In this document: one piece after another, positions 47,380 through 57,004 of the stretch | Position numbering within the stretch: position 1 is the stretch's first letter | How the letters are laid out: every line of letters begins with the position of its first letter | Origin: Methylopila sp. Yamaguchi | Lineage (GTDB): Bacteria; Pseudomonadota; Alphaproteobacteria; Rhizobiales; Methylopilaceae | Length of the DNA: 64,000 nt | Direction of reading: 5' to 3' | Assembly: GCF_002897035.1 (NCBI RefSeq) | Contig: NZ_BAUX01000004.1 | Location: 124,001-188,000 of the forward strand | Made by a program: the position numbers and the translations under genes | The notes under the pieces: generated by a model | The model's input: the letters and a program-made list of their open reading frames with translations, nothing else | What the model was told of the DNA's origin: nothing | Databases searched by the model: none

Positions 47380-50300
47380 ATGTCGATGTCCCTCACGGCC
47401 ATCCGCGAGTTGACCGTGCGTGGGCGCTCGGTCGGTCTGGACAAGCTCCGGGCAGACATGGATGCCGTCAAGTCGGCACACTTGGGACTCGCAAAGGCGG
47501 CTGATCAGTCGGGGGCGGCGACCGACGTCTCGACCCGTAAGCAGGAGGCTTCGCAGCGCGCGTGGGCGAGCTCCCAGGCTCGCGTTGATGGCGTCGCAAA
47601 AGCTTACCTGCGCTTCGAACAGGACCTGAACCGCACAATCAAGGCGATGGACGTTGGCGCTGTGAGCGCGGACGCCGCAGCAAAGAACATTGAGCGGATG
47701 CAGCGCGCGCTGGAAACGGCCGGCGCCGCGACCAACTCTCCGCTGGATCAGGCGCATGTACAGGTCCACGCCTCCCTTAATCGCGAACTCGGCCTGATCC
47801 TCAACACCACGAAGGCGGCGTCCGACTCGGGAGCCGCCTTTGAGCGCGAACTTGTGCGGATGGAGACCGCCGCATCCCAGTTGCGATCCGAACTAAACCC
47901 TCTCGCGGCTGCTCAGGCCAAGCTGACCGCCGAGATTGCCGATTACCGCACCATGGCGAGCATGGGCGTCATCACGACCGACGAGCTGGCGGCAGCTGCG
48001 GGGCGCGCCCGGCAAAAGTTCGACGAGATGGCTGCGGGGGTGCAGAAGGCCCCGACGGTTCAGTCGCGCATCGACAACATGGTGGGCGTCCGGTCCGATT
48101 TCGGTGGCGCGCAGCGCGGGGAAGACGTCCAGGCTTACGGCACGCAGCTCGACCAGCTGCGCGCGCGCTTTTCCCCTTTGTTCGCAGCGCAGGAGCGGTA
48201 TCGAAGCGATCTCGACGAGATAAATCGCGCCCATCGGGTCGGCGCCATTTCCGACGGCGAGAGGGCCGCCGCACTCGCGCGGACCAAGAGCGCGTTCGCG
48301 GAACAGATCGGCGTCCTCAATGGGACGACGGCAGCGGCCCGTCAGGCGGGGGCTGCATTGGCCGAAACCGCGCGGGAGGCGCAGCGAGCGGCTTCCGCCC
48401 AGGCGTCCTATCGATCTGGAGGTTGGGATCGCCTCGGGGCGATGGGCGGACAAAACCTCGCCAACATCGAAGCTTCCCGGCGCATCTCGAGCATGGGCAA
48501 GACGGCGACCGACGCGTCCAAAGGTGTCGGGCTGCTCGGGCATCAGTGGCAGAACCTGTCGTTCCAAGTGAACGACGGCGTGACGATGCTGATGTCGGGG
48601 TCGAGCATCCTGCAGGTCATCGCGACACAGTCCGGGCAGACCTTCCAGATCCTGCAGTCCGCCCCCGGCGGGGCGATGAAGGCGCTGAAGGAGGTGGCTG
48701 CATCGGTGTGGGCGATGGTGACCCCGCTGACTGTCTCCGGCGCCGCGGCGGTCGCGTTCGGCGTCTACGCGGCCTATGCGTTCGATCGAGCGAGCACCTC
48801 CGCCAAGCAGCTTGAGCAGTCGCTTCAGGGGCTCGGGCGCCTGACCGGAACGACGGTCGCGGAAGCTGAGGCCGCCGCCCAGCGGGCGGCCGCGGCAGGG
48901 AACGTCTCGGTACGCGTCGCTCGCGAGCGCGTCGCCGCTCTCATGGCGACCGGCAACGTTGGCCCGCAGCTTGCAGAGCAGCTGTCCGGGGACATCGTTG
49001 AAGCCTTCGCGGCGGTTTCCCACCAGGATGTCGCGGCGGCAGGGGAAGAGATCACGCGGGCGTTCGCCAACTCGGCGAAGGGCGCGCAGGAGCTGAACGA
49101 GAAGCTCGCCTTCCTCGACGATCGGTCTCTCCAGACCATTCAGCGGCTGGACCGCATGGGCGATCGGACGGGCGCCGCCGCGGAGATGTTCCGTCAGTTC
49201 TCTTCCGCGATGGCGGAGCCGACCAACAAACTGCGCGAGCAGAGCACGGTGTGGGACACCGTCAAGAAGAACATCGATGACGCGACGGACGCCTATGGCA
49301 GGTGGCTGGCAGGGATTGCTCAGCAGCCGTCCGAAGCGGATGACCGCCGGATGATCGACGCCGCGCGGGGGAGGATGCAGTACCGCCGCGACAACCCGAT
49401 CATGGGTTGGTTCAGCGGCGGCGCCGGCGGCAATGATCTGGATCAGCAGACGATCCGCGACGCCGAGGAGCGCATCCGGAAGCGCCAGGCCGATCTCGAG
49501 AAGAACCTTCAGGACGCGGCCAATCAGAAGGCGATTGAGGCCGGCGGGATCGCACGGGGGATAGTTAGCGGGCCCTCCGACTACCAGGACCTTCTGGAAA
49601 AGCAGGCCAAGCTGGCGGCCTCCATCAGTGATCCGGCCATCGCGCGCGGCGCGGCCGACCTGAACGTCAACAGGGAGGCTCTGGCCCGCGTCACCGCCGC
49701 GATCGAAAGCTATCTGCCGCCCGCCGAGAAGGCGCGGCGGCTTCGGGAGCTGGACCTCGCCGCCATCAACGCGCGCACGCCCGCTCAGCGCGCGGAGATC
49801 GAGGCTGCGCGTGCTCGTGTCCAGGTCGCTGGAGATCTCGAGCGCGCGTTCGACGGCGAGGCCGAGGCGCGGGCCGCGGCCGCCCGGGTGATGGAAGACG
49901 CGGCGAAGGCCGATCGAGACTACGCGGCAGGGCAGAACGAGGCGTCGCGCCAGCGCTTGGCCGCCGCGGAGCTTGAGGCCGAGTCGATCGGGCAATCCGC
50001 TCAGGAGAATGACCGCCTCCGCACGGTGATGGAATTGACCAACGAGGCGCGGCAGCGCGCGTTCGAGCTGACGGGCGACTACAACCGCGTCTCCGCCGAG
50101 ACGACCGAGAGCATCCGCCGCGAGGCCGACGAGCTCGCGCGGCTCGCGCAGGTCCGGCGGCAGGCGAACCTCGCGCAGAGCATCAGCGACGACCGTCGCC
50201 GCCTGTTCATGACGGACGGCGACGCCAACATCGATCGCCAGCTGACGGATGCCGGGCTGCTGCACAACGGCGCGCCGACGGAAGCCGGCCGGCAGGCGAT

Positions 50301-52050
50301 CGAGATCGACGGCGTGCGGGTCGCGGCCGCGGACTACTTTCGCCAGCAGCTCGAGATCAACGACGCGCTGCGCGAGATGAAGGAGGTCGGCAAGGACGCT
50401 TGGTCCACGCTCGGCGACAGCCTCCGTTCGGGCGAGGGGATCGGCAAATCCTTCGCGGCCGCTGGTCGCCGGCTGCTCGACGACGCGTCGAAGAAGGCTT
50501 GGGACAACCTCTACGACCAAGCCTTCTCGATGGTCGGTGACAGCCTAGGCCTGAAGGGGGTGTTCGGCGGGAAGCGAGACGGCTCCTCCGCCGCCTCGGC
50601 GCTGTTCGTCACTACCGTCGGCGCAACCGCGCCAGGTGTCGGCGGCCTCCTCGGCCTCGGCGCCGGCGGCGATGTCACGAAGGCCCCGCTCGCGGCGATC
50701 ACCGGCGCCGCGACGAACGACAACGGCGTCAACGCGCGGGTGGCGCAGGCCTTCGACGCCGGCGGTTGGCTGAAATACGCGAACCAGAGCGCGACCCGGA
50801 ACCAGCCGCTCGACCCGAAGCTCGTAAACGCCTTCTCCTTCCTGCCCCAGAAGGGCATCCAGATGGAGGTCTTCTCCGGCGGACAAGCGGGCATTGGCTC
50901 AGGCGGGCCGCGGGTCGGCTCGACGCGCCACGACCACGGCAACGCCGCGGACGTGTTCTTCTCGCAGAACGGCCGGCGGTTGGACTGGAACAACCCGGCG
51001 GACGTGCCGGTCTACCAGGACATCGTGCGGCAGGCGCGCGCGAACGGCGTGACCGGCTTCGGCGCCGGCCCCGGCTACATGCAGCCGGGCAGCATGCACG
51101 TCGGCTTTGGCTCGCCCGGCGTCTGGGGCGCGGGCGGCCGCGGGGCGAACGCTCCGGGCTGGTTGCGCGAGGCCTACAGCACGCCGGCGCAGGCGACGCT
51201 CACCGCCGGCGGCGCGGCGATGCCCGGCGCGGCTGCTGCGAACGACAACCTCGCCACTCTGGCGCAGACCGCCGGCACAGCGAACGACGGGCTCGGGACG
51301 CTCGGCAACAGCTTCACCCAGTTCGCAAACACGACCATCAGCCCGGAGGGCGTCGCCGCCGACGCGTCGAAGCTCGGCGCCTCGACCAACCTGCTCGCCA
51401 CGTCCGCCGAGGGCGCGGCGAACACGTTCAGCACTGGATTCACTGGCGCGCTCGGCTCGATCGTCCAGGGGGCCGGCCAGATCGGGCAGGGCTTCCTCGG
51501 GATGTTCGGCTCGGTGCTCAACACGATCCTCGGCGGCATCGGGTCCGCCGGCGGCGGGGGAGGTGGCGGCATCGGTGGGATTCTCGGCGTGGTCGGTTCG
51601 ATCTTCGGCTTCGACGAGGGCGGCTACACCGGCCACGGCGGGAAGCATGAGCCGGCTGGCGTCGTCCACCGCGGCGAATACGTCTTCGACGCGGCCAGCA
51701 CGAGCCGGATCGGTGTCGGGGCGCTGGAGGCGTTGCGGAACGGCATGCCGGGCTTCGCGGACGGCGGCTACGTTGGGAACGACAACTACGACCTCGCGAA
51801 CGACAACGGGTGGAGCGTCCTCGGCTCCGTTCCGTCCGCTCCGCCTCCGCCCGCGCCGTCCTATGGCGGCTCGGAGACGGTCGTGCGGCTCGAACTCGAT
51901 AACAAGCTGCTGCAGGCGAAGATGGTCCAGACGGCGAAGCCAGTCGCGAAGAGCGAGAGCGCCCGGGCCGGGGCGAAGGCGGTCCAGGTCTCGAACCAGT
52001 CCTACCCCTCGACGCAGGCCTTCTACCGCAAGCACGGGCACACGAACTGA
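47380..52050 (+). CDS. Tail tape measure protein with embedded M15-like peptidase
   Basis: 1556 residues, which predicts a tail of roughly 230 nm if about 1.5 angstrom per residue holds. Long helical, Ala/Arg/Gln-rich stretches, a hydrophobic segment near residues 440-470, and a Gly-rich C-terminal end. At about 1180-1240 [20 protein letters not shown] and [12 protein letters not shown] give HxxxxAxD...H, the metal-binding set of M15/LAS peptidases that open peptidoglycan during DNA entry. The C-terminus has the [20 protein letters not shown] motif common to tape measures. ATG 47380. Confidence 0.92.
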   Translation: MSMSLTAIRELTVRGRSVGLDKLRADMDAVKSAHLGLAKAADQSGAATDVSTRKQEASQRAWASSQARVDGVAKAYLRFEQDLNRTIKAMDVGAVSADAAAKNIERMQRALETAGAATNSPLDQAHVQVHASLNRELGLILNTTKAASDSGAAFERELVRMETAASQLRSELNPLAAAQAKLTAEIADYRTMASMGVITTDELAAAAGRARQKFDEMAAGVQKAPTVQSRIDNMVGVRSDFGGAQRGEDVQAYGTQLDQLRARFSPLFAAQERYRSDLDEINRAHRVGAISDGERAAALARTKSAFAEQIGVLNGTTAAARQAGAALAETAREAQRAASAQASYRSGGWDRLGAMGGQNLANIEASRRISSMGKTATDASKGVGLLGHQWQNLSFQVNDGVTMLMSGSSILQVIATQSGQTFQILQSAPGGAMKALKEVAASVWAMVTPLTVSGAAAVAFGVYAAYAFDRASTSAKQLEQSLQGLGRLTGTTVAEAEAAAQRAAAAGNVSVRVARERVAALMATGNVGPQLAEQLSGDIVEAFAAVSHQDVAAAGEEITRAFANSAKGAQELNEKLAFLDDRSLQTIQRLDRMGDRTGAAAEMFRQFSSAMAEPTNKLREQSTVWDTVKKNIDDATDAYGRWLAGIAQQPSEADDRRMIDAARGRMQYRRDNPIMGWFSGGAGGNDLDQQTIRDAEERIRKRQADLEKNLQDAANQKAIEAGGIARGIVSGPSDYQDLLEKQAKLAASISDPAIARGAADLNVNREALARVTAAIESYLPPAEKARRLRELDLAAINARTPAQRAEIEAARARVQVAGDLERAFDGEAEARAAAARVMEDAAKADRDYAAGQNEASRQRLAAAELEAESIGQSAQENDRLRTVMELTNEARQRAFELTGDYNRVSAETTESIRREADELARLAQVRRQANLAQSISDDRRRLFMTDGDANIDRQLTDAGLLHNGAPTEAGRQAIEIDGVRVAAADYFRQQLEINDALREMKEVGKDAWSTLGDSLRSGEGIGKSFAAAGRRLLDDASKKAWDNLYDQAFSMVGDSLGLKGVFGGKRDGSSAASALFVTTVGATAPGVGGLLGLGAGGDVTKAPLAAITGAATNDNGVNARVAQAFDAGGWLKYANQSATRNQPLDPKLVNAFSFLPQKGIQMEVFSGGQAGIGSGGPRVGSTRHDHGNAADVFFSQNGRRLDWNNPADVPVYQDIVRQARANGVTGFGAGPGYMQPGSMHVGFGSPGVWGAGGRGANAPGWLREAYSTPAQATLTAGGAAMPGAAAANDNLATLAQTAGTANDGLGTLGNSFTQFANTTISPEGVAADASKLGASTNLLATSAEGAANTFSTGFTGALGSIVQGAGQIGQGFLGMFGSVLNTILGGIGSAGGGGGGGIGGILGVVGSIFGFDEGGYTGHGGKHEPAGVVHRGEYVFDAASTSRIGVGALEALRNGMPGFADGGYVGNDNYDLANDNGWSVLGSVPSAPPPPAPSYGGSETVVRLELDNKLLQAKMVQTAKPVAKSESARAGAKAVQVSNQSYPSTQAFYRKHGHTN

Positions 52051-52790
52051 TGGCCGGCCGCGACGTCTATCCGATCGACCTGTTCGAGTGCGGGAAGATG
52101 CAGTGCGACGTTGTCGGCGGGTCGATCGAGGGGCTCCGATCGCTCGCGAACGACACGCCGGACCGCTTCGGCGTGGGCCGCGGCGGGCTGTGGAAGTTGA
52201 CCTACGCCGACATCTGGCTGGAGACGGAGCAGGAGTACCGCGCATGGCGGGCGCTGCGGGCCCGCCAACGCAACGGCTCCGGCGTCATGGTCGTGCCGGT
52301 GCTCCGTCGCCTGTGGTTCGCCCAGGCGCTTGGCGTGCCGGCCGATCAGATCCCGCACAGCGACGGCACGTTCTTCAGCGACGGCGCAGGCTACGCCGGA
52401 CAGACCATCGGCGCGTCGCTGACCGCGGCGGCCGCCCACGGCGCGACCGAAATTCAGGTGCGGATCCTGGGGGCGCAGCCGCTGCAAGGCGCCGAACCCT
52501 TCACGATCGTCCATCCGGTCGCCGAAGCGCGGCTTTACGAGGTCGCCGGGGTTAACGCGATGGCTGACGTCGTCGTGAGCGGGCAGGTCGTCGGCTATGA
52601 CTACACGATCGAGATCAACCCGCCGCTGCGCGAGCCCACCGCAGCCGGGACAGAGCTCGATTTCGACAACCCACGCTGCCTCATGCGCCTCGCTGACCCG
52701 AACGGCATGAGCTACGAGGAGGACATCGTCTCCTTCTCGTCCGTGACCTTCCTCGAGGAGCTGCGCGTCCTCTCGGGCGCGACGGTATGA
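52050..52790 (+). CDS. Minor tail protein (gpM-like distal tail)
   Basis: 246 residues. The first part WKLTYADIWLETEQEYRAWR-like (KLTYADIWLETEQEYRAW) and the C-terminal NPRCLMRLADPNGMSYEEDI are seen in distal-tail proteins after the tape measure in siphophages. Overlaps the tape measure stop (TGATG) and the next gene (ATGA). Confidence 0.65.
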   Translation: MAGRDVYPIDLFECGKMQCDVVGGSIEGLRSLANDTPDRFGVGRGGLWKLTYADIWLETEQEYRAWRALRARQRNGSGVMVVPVLRRLWFAQALGVPADQIPHSDGTFFSDGAGYAGQTIGASLTAAAAHGATEIQVRILGAQPLQGAEPFTIVHPVAEARLYEVAGVNAMADVVVSGQVVGYDYTIEINPPLREPTAAGTELDFDNPRCLMRLADPNGMSYEEDIVSFSSVTFLEELRVLSGATV

Positions 52791-53416
52791 GCGCGCTGCC
52801 CCCGCCGGAGCCGGCTCCGATCGAGGCGTATGCGAACGTGAGCGGCTTCGATGTGGTGGCGAGGATCGTCTGGACCGACGGCTCGATCAGCCGGCTGACG
52901 TCCGCGAACATCGGGGTCTATCTGCCGGCCGACGGCGTCGAGGATGTGGACGGCGCCTACTACACCTGCTTCCCCGGCCTCGGGCCGATCCCGGCGCTCA
53001 AGCAGACCATCAACGGGGTCTCCGACGAGGTCTCGTTCACCCTGCCAGGCGTGCCGAGCGACATCGCCGAGATGTTCGACGTCGAGGCCGATCTCGCCGA
53101 GGGCGCCGAGGTGTTCATCGGCCGTGTCACCTACGACCACAAGCTCCAGATGATCGGCGGCGCGACCTGGATCTGGAACGGCGAGGCCGGCGAGTTCGGC
53201 GCGCGCGACAGCGGCGGATCGATGGAGGACGGCGAGCTGAGCAGCGGGAGCCAGACGCTGTCCCTGAAGGTCGGCTCTCAGCAGATCACCCGGTCGAGCT
53301 CGCAGTTGTACTCGTGGAGCGACGCTCAGCACCGGCAGCTGCACCCGACGGACGCCTTCTTCTCGGAAATCGGCGGGCTCGAGCAGGGCAGCGTCAAGGT
53401 CTTCCCGAAGTTCTAG
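52787..53416 (+). CDS. Minor tail protein (gpL-like position)
   Basis: 209 residues, beta-rich, starts with a Pro-rich linker. EVFIGRVTYDHKLQMIGGAT and LKVGSQQITRSSSQLYSWSD resemble baseplate/tip proteins of rhizobial phages. Function by synteny only: the L/gp13 slot between M-like and K-like genes. The next ATG directly follows its TAG. Confidence 0.6.
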   Translation: MSALPPPEPAPIEAYANVSGFDVVARIVWTDGSISRLTSANIGVYLPADGVEDVDGAYYTCFPGLGPIPALKQTINGVSDEVSFTLPGVPSDIAEMFDVEADLAEGAEVFIGRVTYDHKLQMIGGATWIWNGEAGEFGARDSGGSMEDGELSSGSQTLSLKVGSQQITRSSSQLYSWSDAQHRQLHPTDAFFSEIGGLEQGSVKVFPKF

Positions 53417-53854
53417 ATGCCCATGCCGATCACCGAAGAACGCCTCGACGAGTATCTCGACGAGGTGAGCGAGGACGTGCGCTTTTGGCAGGACAGCCAC
53501 TGCCTGCTGTTCCTCGCGCGCTGGGTCGCCGTGGTCCGCCCGGACTTCGCGCTTGAACCGCTACTGGGCCGCGTCTCCGGCCCCGTGTCCGCCTATCGCT
53601 TCCTTCAGCGAGAGGGCGGGGTAGACGCCTATGTGAGCTCGGAGGCGGCGCGAGCCGGCCTCGCTCTGACGACTGCGGCCGCAGCGCGCCTCGGCGCCAT
53701 CGGTCTGGTGCGCGTGCCGCGCGCCAAGGGCGGTGACCTGACCTTTGGCTGCATTCGAACCGCCTCGCGCTGGTCCATCCGGACCCGCGAAGGCCTCGTT
53801 GAACTCGACGCCTCGCGCATCCGCGTGCAGCCGCATCTCGTGTGGGACGTCTGA
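53417..53854 (+). CDS. DUF6950-like tail tip protein
   Basis: 145 residues. A Cys in FWQDSHCLLFLARWVAVVRP occupies the N-terminal helix as in NlpC/P60-like folds, SAYRFLQREGGVDAYV follows, and IGLVRVPRAKGGDLTFGCIR sits where the His region would be. DUF6950 proteins occupy the gpK slot. Peptidoglycan hydrolase activity is doubtful, because a clear catalytic His is not seen. Confidence 0.65.
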   Translation: MPMPITEERLDEYLDEVSEDVRFWQDSHCLLFLARWVAVVRPDFALEPLLGRVSGPVSAYRFLQREGGVDAYVSSEAARAGLALTTAAAARLGAIGLVRVPRAKGGDLTFGCIRTASRWSIRTREGLVELDASRIRVQPHLVWDV

Positions 53855-53857
53855 CAG

Positions 53858-56524
53858 ATGCCCCAGGCGATTGGAGCGGCCGTCCTCGCGACGATCGGCG
53901 TGTCATCGGCGACCGCCGGCGCCGCGTTCCTCGGCACGACGTTGGCCGGCTTCGTCGGCTCGACCATCCTCTCGGGCGTCCTTCTAGGCGCGCAGCTGCT
54001 GCTCGCCGAGAAGCCGAAAGTGCCGGAGCCCGCCGACGGCAAGCAGTCGATGAAGCAGGCGCTGCCGCCTGCGATCTACGGCTACGGGCGCGACCGCAAC
54101 GGCGGCGCCTATGCGGCCTACAAGAGCAAGGGGGCGAAGTCCTACGACGTCATCGCTTTCCACCAGGGCGAGATCGACGGCTACGAGACCTTCTACCTGC
54201 ACGACGACATCGTGACCTTCGACGCCGGGCAGGTCGACGGCCCGGTGAACTACGGGAAGGGCCGCTACCGCGGCTATATCCCGCCCGATCTCATCGTTCA
54301 GATCTTCTGGCGCAGGGGTCTCCGGACCGAGACGCCGTACAGCCAGATGGTCTCGGCGCTGCCGAACGCTTGGACGCCCGACCATCGTGGCGACACCATC
54401 GCCTCGGCGCTTCTGCTGACGGACACCCCGTCCGAGAAGCAGTACACGAAGCGCCTGCCGTTCGGCCTCCCGCGGCTCAGCGTCGTCGCTCGCTGGCAGC
54501 GCTGCTGGGATCCGCGCGATCCGACCCAGATCGAGACGGACCCGACGACGTGGAAGTGGACGCGCAACCCGTTCGTCTGCTTGCTCAACTTCTACTGCCA
54601 CTGCCCCGCCGGCTATGGCCGCCCCGTGGGCCGGGTCTACGCGCCGGTCGCCGCCTACTGGCGCGCGGCGATGGACAAGTGCGACGAGGAGGTGCTGCGC
54701 GGCGACGGGACGGTTGAGCCCCGCTACACGATCGGCGGCCACTTCGACACGAAGACCGCCCGCAGCGGCGTGGTCGGCGCGATGCTGCGCTCGTGCGACG
54801 GGTGGCTCGCGGAGCGCGGCGACGGCGCGATCGTCGTCTACGCCGGCTGGTACTATGAGCCCGCGGTGGTCATCGAAGACCTCCACATCTACGACATCGA
54901 CATCCGGCGCGGCCGGATGGCCGACGAGCGCATCACGCAGCTCAACGTCCAGATCAACTCGCCGGACCACAACTACGGCAAGGTCGCGGCGGACCCTTGG
55001 GTCAACCAAGCGGAGATCGACGCCGGCGCGCAGCCGGTCGCGCGCGACGTCGAGGCGGAGTGGTGCCAGTCCTGGACGCAGGGACGGCGGCTCGCCCAGA
55101 TCGAGTTCGACAAGGCGCGCTGCAAGATCCGCGGGACGATGGTCTTGCGCCCCTATGGCGAGAACCTGCGCGGCCGACGATTCTTCATGCTGAACTACGG
55201 GCGCCGCGCGTCGACCCGGATGGTGCCGTGCGAGATCACCGATTTCCACGACGAGATGTTCACGAACGGCTCGTATCGGGTGGAGTTCCAGAGCGTGGAT
55301 CCGGCGCGCTACGACTGGGACACGAGCAAGGAAGGCCGGCGCCCGGCGATCCCGGACAACAGCGACGACGCGGATGACCTTCCGAAGCCGCCGCAGCCGA
55401 CGGTCGCGGTTATACGCGAGACCATCGGCGGGACGTTGGTCGCCAAGATCAGCGCGACCTCTCCTCCCGTCGAGGGATGGCCGAACCTCTCGCTGACCGG
55501 CCGCTTCCGCAAGGTTGGGGCGAGCACTTGGCGGAATATGACCGCGCCCGACGACGCCGTACTGCAGGTCCTGAGCGATGCGGTCGAGGACGGCAACTAC
55601 GAAGTCCAGACCGCTTACGTTGGCGGTGGCGGCGACGACGGAGATTGGTCTCCCACCGCTACCATCACGATCATCTCAGACAACGTTGCGCCCGGCACGC
55701 CGGAGAACCTGAAGGTCAGTTCGCTCTCGGGCTCGACGGTCGAGATCTCGCAGCGCGGCAAGACGAACGACACGCACACTCGGTTCTTGCGCCTCCGTGG
55801 CGGCGTGCCCGGCACCCCCGTCGCGAACATGCCGACCTTGGACGTTCAGGCGGGCCTTGCGGGCGACGTGCGCACGTTCGCGGAGACGCTGACGCCGCAG
55901 GTGAAGCACTACTACGGCGACGCCCTGAACGGTTCGGGCATCGCCTCTGTCGCTCCGGCTGGTCCGCTAGTGGTGACCATCCCGGGCCAGACCTTCAGCG
56001 ACGCGTTCGCCTACTCCGACGGTGCGCTGACGACGGTCGCTCCTGCGAACTGGACCCGGATCGGCGGCACGGCCGGATCGGCTCAGGTCGTGAGCGGCAA
56101 GGTTCAGGCGGCGATCTCCGGAACCACGCTTTACGCGGCGCCCGACACCTTCGCGCCGAACATGTGGGTGTCCGCGGAATGGCTTGCGGCGGCCGCCTCC
56201 ACCAACGGCATCGTCGCGATCGTCGTCGACAGCTCGAATTACATCTGGGCGCGCTACCGCGGCACGATGTGGGAGCTGATGAAGCGGGTCGCCGGCGGAT
56301 CGAACGTCACGATCGCCAGTCAGTCAGCGGCGATTCCGGCGGTTGGATCCGAGGTCCGACTTGAGAAGGCGGGCGCCGCGCTCACCCTGAAAGTTGCGGG
56401 AGCGACGATCGTCACCGGCTCGCTTGGGAGCGATCTGCTTGCCGCCTCGCGGCCTGGGTTCGTCATCACCACGGCCGTCGCCGGGGACTTCCTGGACAAC
56501 TTCAAGGCGGGGATCTCGTCATGA
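53858..56524 (+). CDS. Host-specificity/tip attachment protein (gpJ-like)
   Basis: 888 residues. An Ala/Gly-rich hydrophobic N-terminus (about 1-50) is followed by the J-like core with QALPPAIYGYGRDRNGGAYA, YETFYLHDDIVTFDAG and MVPCEITDFHDEMFTNGSYR, then fibronectin-like segments from about 500 (WRNMTAPDDAVLQVLSDA) and a C-terminal beta-sandwich. It forms the tail tip and binds the receptor. Overlaps the next gene by ATGA. Confidence 0.85.
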   Translation: MPQAIGAAVLATIGVSSATAGAAFLGTTLAGFVGSTILSGVLLGAQLLLAEKPKVPEPADGKQSMKQALPPAIYGYGRDRNGGAYAAYKSKGAKSYDVIAFHQGEIDGYETFYLHDDIVTFDAGQVDGPVNYGKGRYRGYIPPDLIVQIFWRRGLRTETPYSQMVSALPNAWTPDHRGDTIASALLLTDTPSEKQYTKRLPFGLPRLSVVARWQRCWDPRDPTQIETDPTTWKWTRNPFVCLLNFYCHCPAGYGRPVGRVYAPVAAYWRAAMDKCDEEVLRGDGTVEPRYTIGGHFDTKTARSGVVGAMLRSCDGWLAERGDGAIVVYAGWYYEPAVVIEDLHIYDIDIRRGRMADERITQLNVQINSPDHNYGKVAADPWVNQAEIDAGAQPVARDVEAEWCQSWTQGRRLAQIEFDKARCKIRGTMVLRPYGENLRGRRFFMLNYGRRASTRMVPCEITDFHDEMFTNGSYRVEFQSVDPARYDWDTSKEGRRPAIPDNSDDADDLPKPPQPTVAVIRETIGGTLVAKISATSPPVEGWPNLSLTGRFRKVGASTWRNMTAPDDAVLQVLSDAVEDGNYEVQTAYVGGGGDDGDWSPTATITIISDNVAPGTPENLKVSSLSGSTVEISQRGKTNDTHTRFLRLRGGVPGTPVANMPTLDVQAGLAGDVRTFAETLTPQVKHYYGDALNGSGIASVAPAGPLVVTIPGQTFSDAFAYSDGALTTVAPANWTRIGGTAGSAQVVSGKVQAAISGTTLYAAPDTFAPNMWVSAEWLAAAASTNGIVAIVVDSSNYIWARYRGTMWELMKRVAGGSNVTIASQSAAIPAVGSEVRLEKAGAALTLKVAGATIVTGSLGSDLLAASRPGFVITTAVAGDFLDNFKAGISS

Positions 56525-56934
56525 TGGGGGAGGTGCGCGACTGGACGGACGGGGTCGACGAGGTCCAGAAGGCCACGCAGTCCGTCGGTAGCGCGGTCGC
56601 GGGGACTGCGGCCATGGCGGCCGACGCCAAAGCTGAGGCTAAGGCTGCTGCGAGCGCCACGCCGAGGATCGATTACGGCGTCTCCTCCGTCACGTTCAAC
56701 ACGGTCGTCAGCGTGTCCTTGGCAGCGCGCTCGCTGAACGTCGCAGTCCCCGCGGCCAAGGTCGCCGACCGCGTGCTGCTCTGGCCGGAGGGTGCGGTGC
56801 CCGCCGGTTACGTCATCATCTCCACCGCGCGTGTCACCACCGCGGGCCAGGTGCCCGTGCAGATCCTGTTCCCAGCGATCGTCGCCATCTCGAGCGTCAC
56901 GCTGTCGTTCCGGATGATCGCCTTCCGCGACTGA
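56521..56934 (+). CDS. Small tail-tip accessory protein
   Basis: 137 residues. An Ala-rich helical N-terminal half (about 15-50) leads to a beta-rich domain (SVTFNTVVSVSLAARSLNVA; VLLWPEGAVPAGYVIISTAR). It resembles fibre-head adaptors by position, between J-like and fibre genes. No family recognised. Followed by a strong terminator. Confidence 0.65.
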   Translation: MMGEVRDWTDGVDEVQKATQSVGSAVAGTAAMAADAKAEAKAAASATPRIDYGVSSVTFNTVVSVSLAARSLNVAVPAAKVADRVLLWPEGAVPAGYVIISTARVTTAGQVPVQILFPAIVAISSVTLSFRMIAFRD

Positions 56935-56958
56935 ACTAACCCCCATTCCGACCTGACC

Positions 56959-56988
56959 AAGCCGCCCGGCACGCCGTGGCGGCTTTTT
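56959..56988 (+). terminator. Rho-independent terminator
   Basis: AAGCCGCC (56959-56966) pairs with GGCGGCTT (56978-56985), followed by TTT and GCG. It separates the tail-tip genes from the fibre gene, so the fibre block may have read-through control or its own promoter. Confidence 0.75.
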
Positions 56989-57004
56989 GCGTGGAGCCCG
57001 CCTC

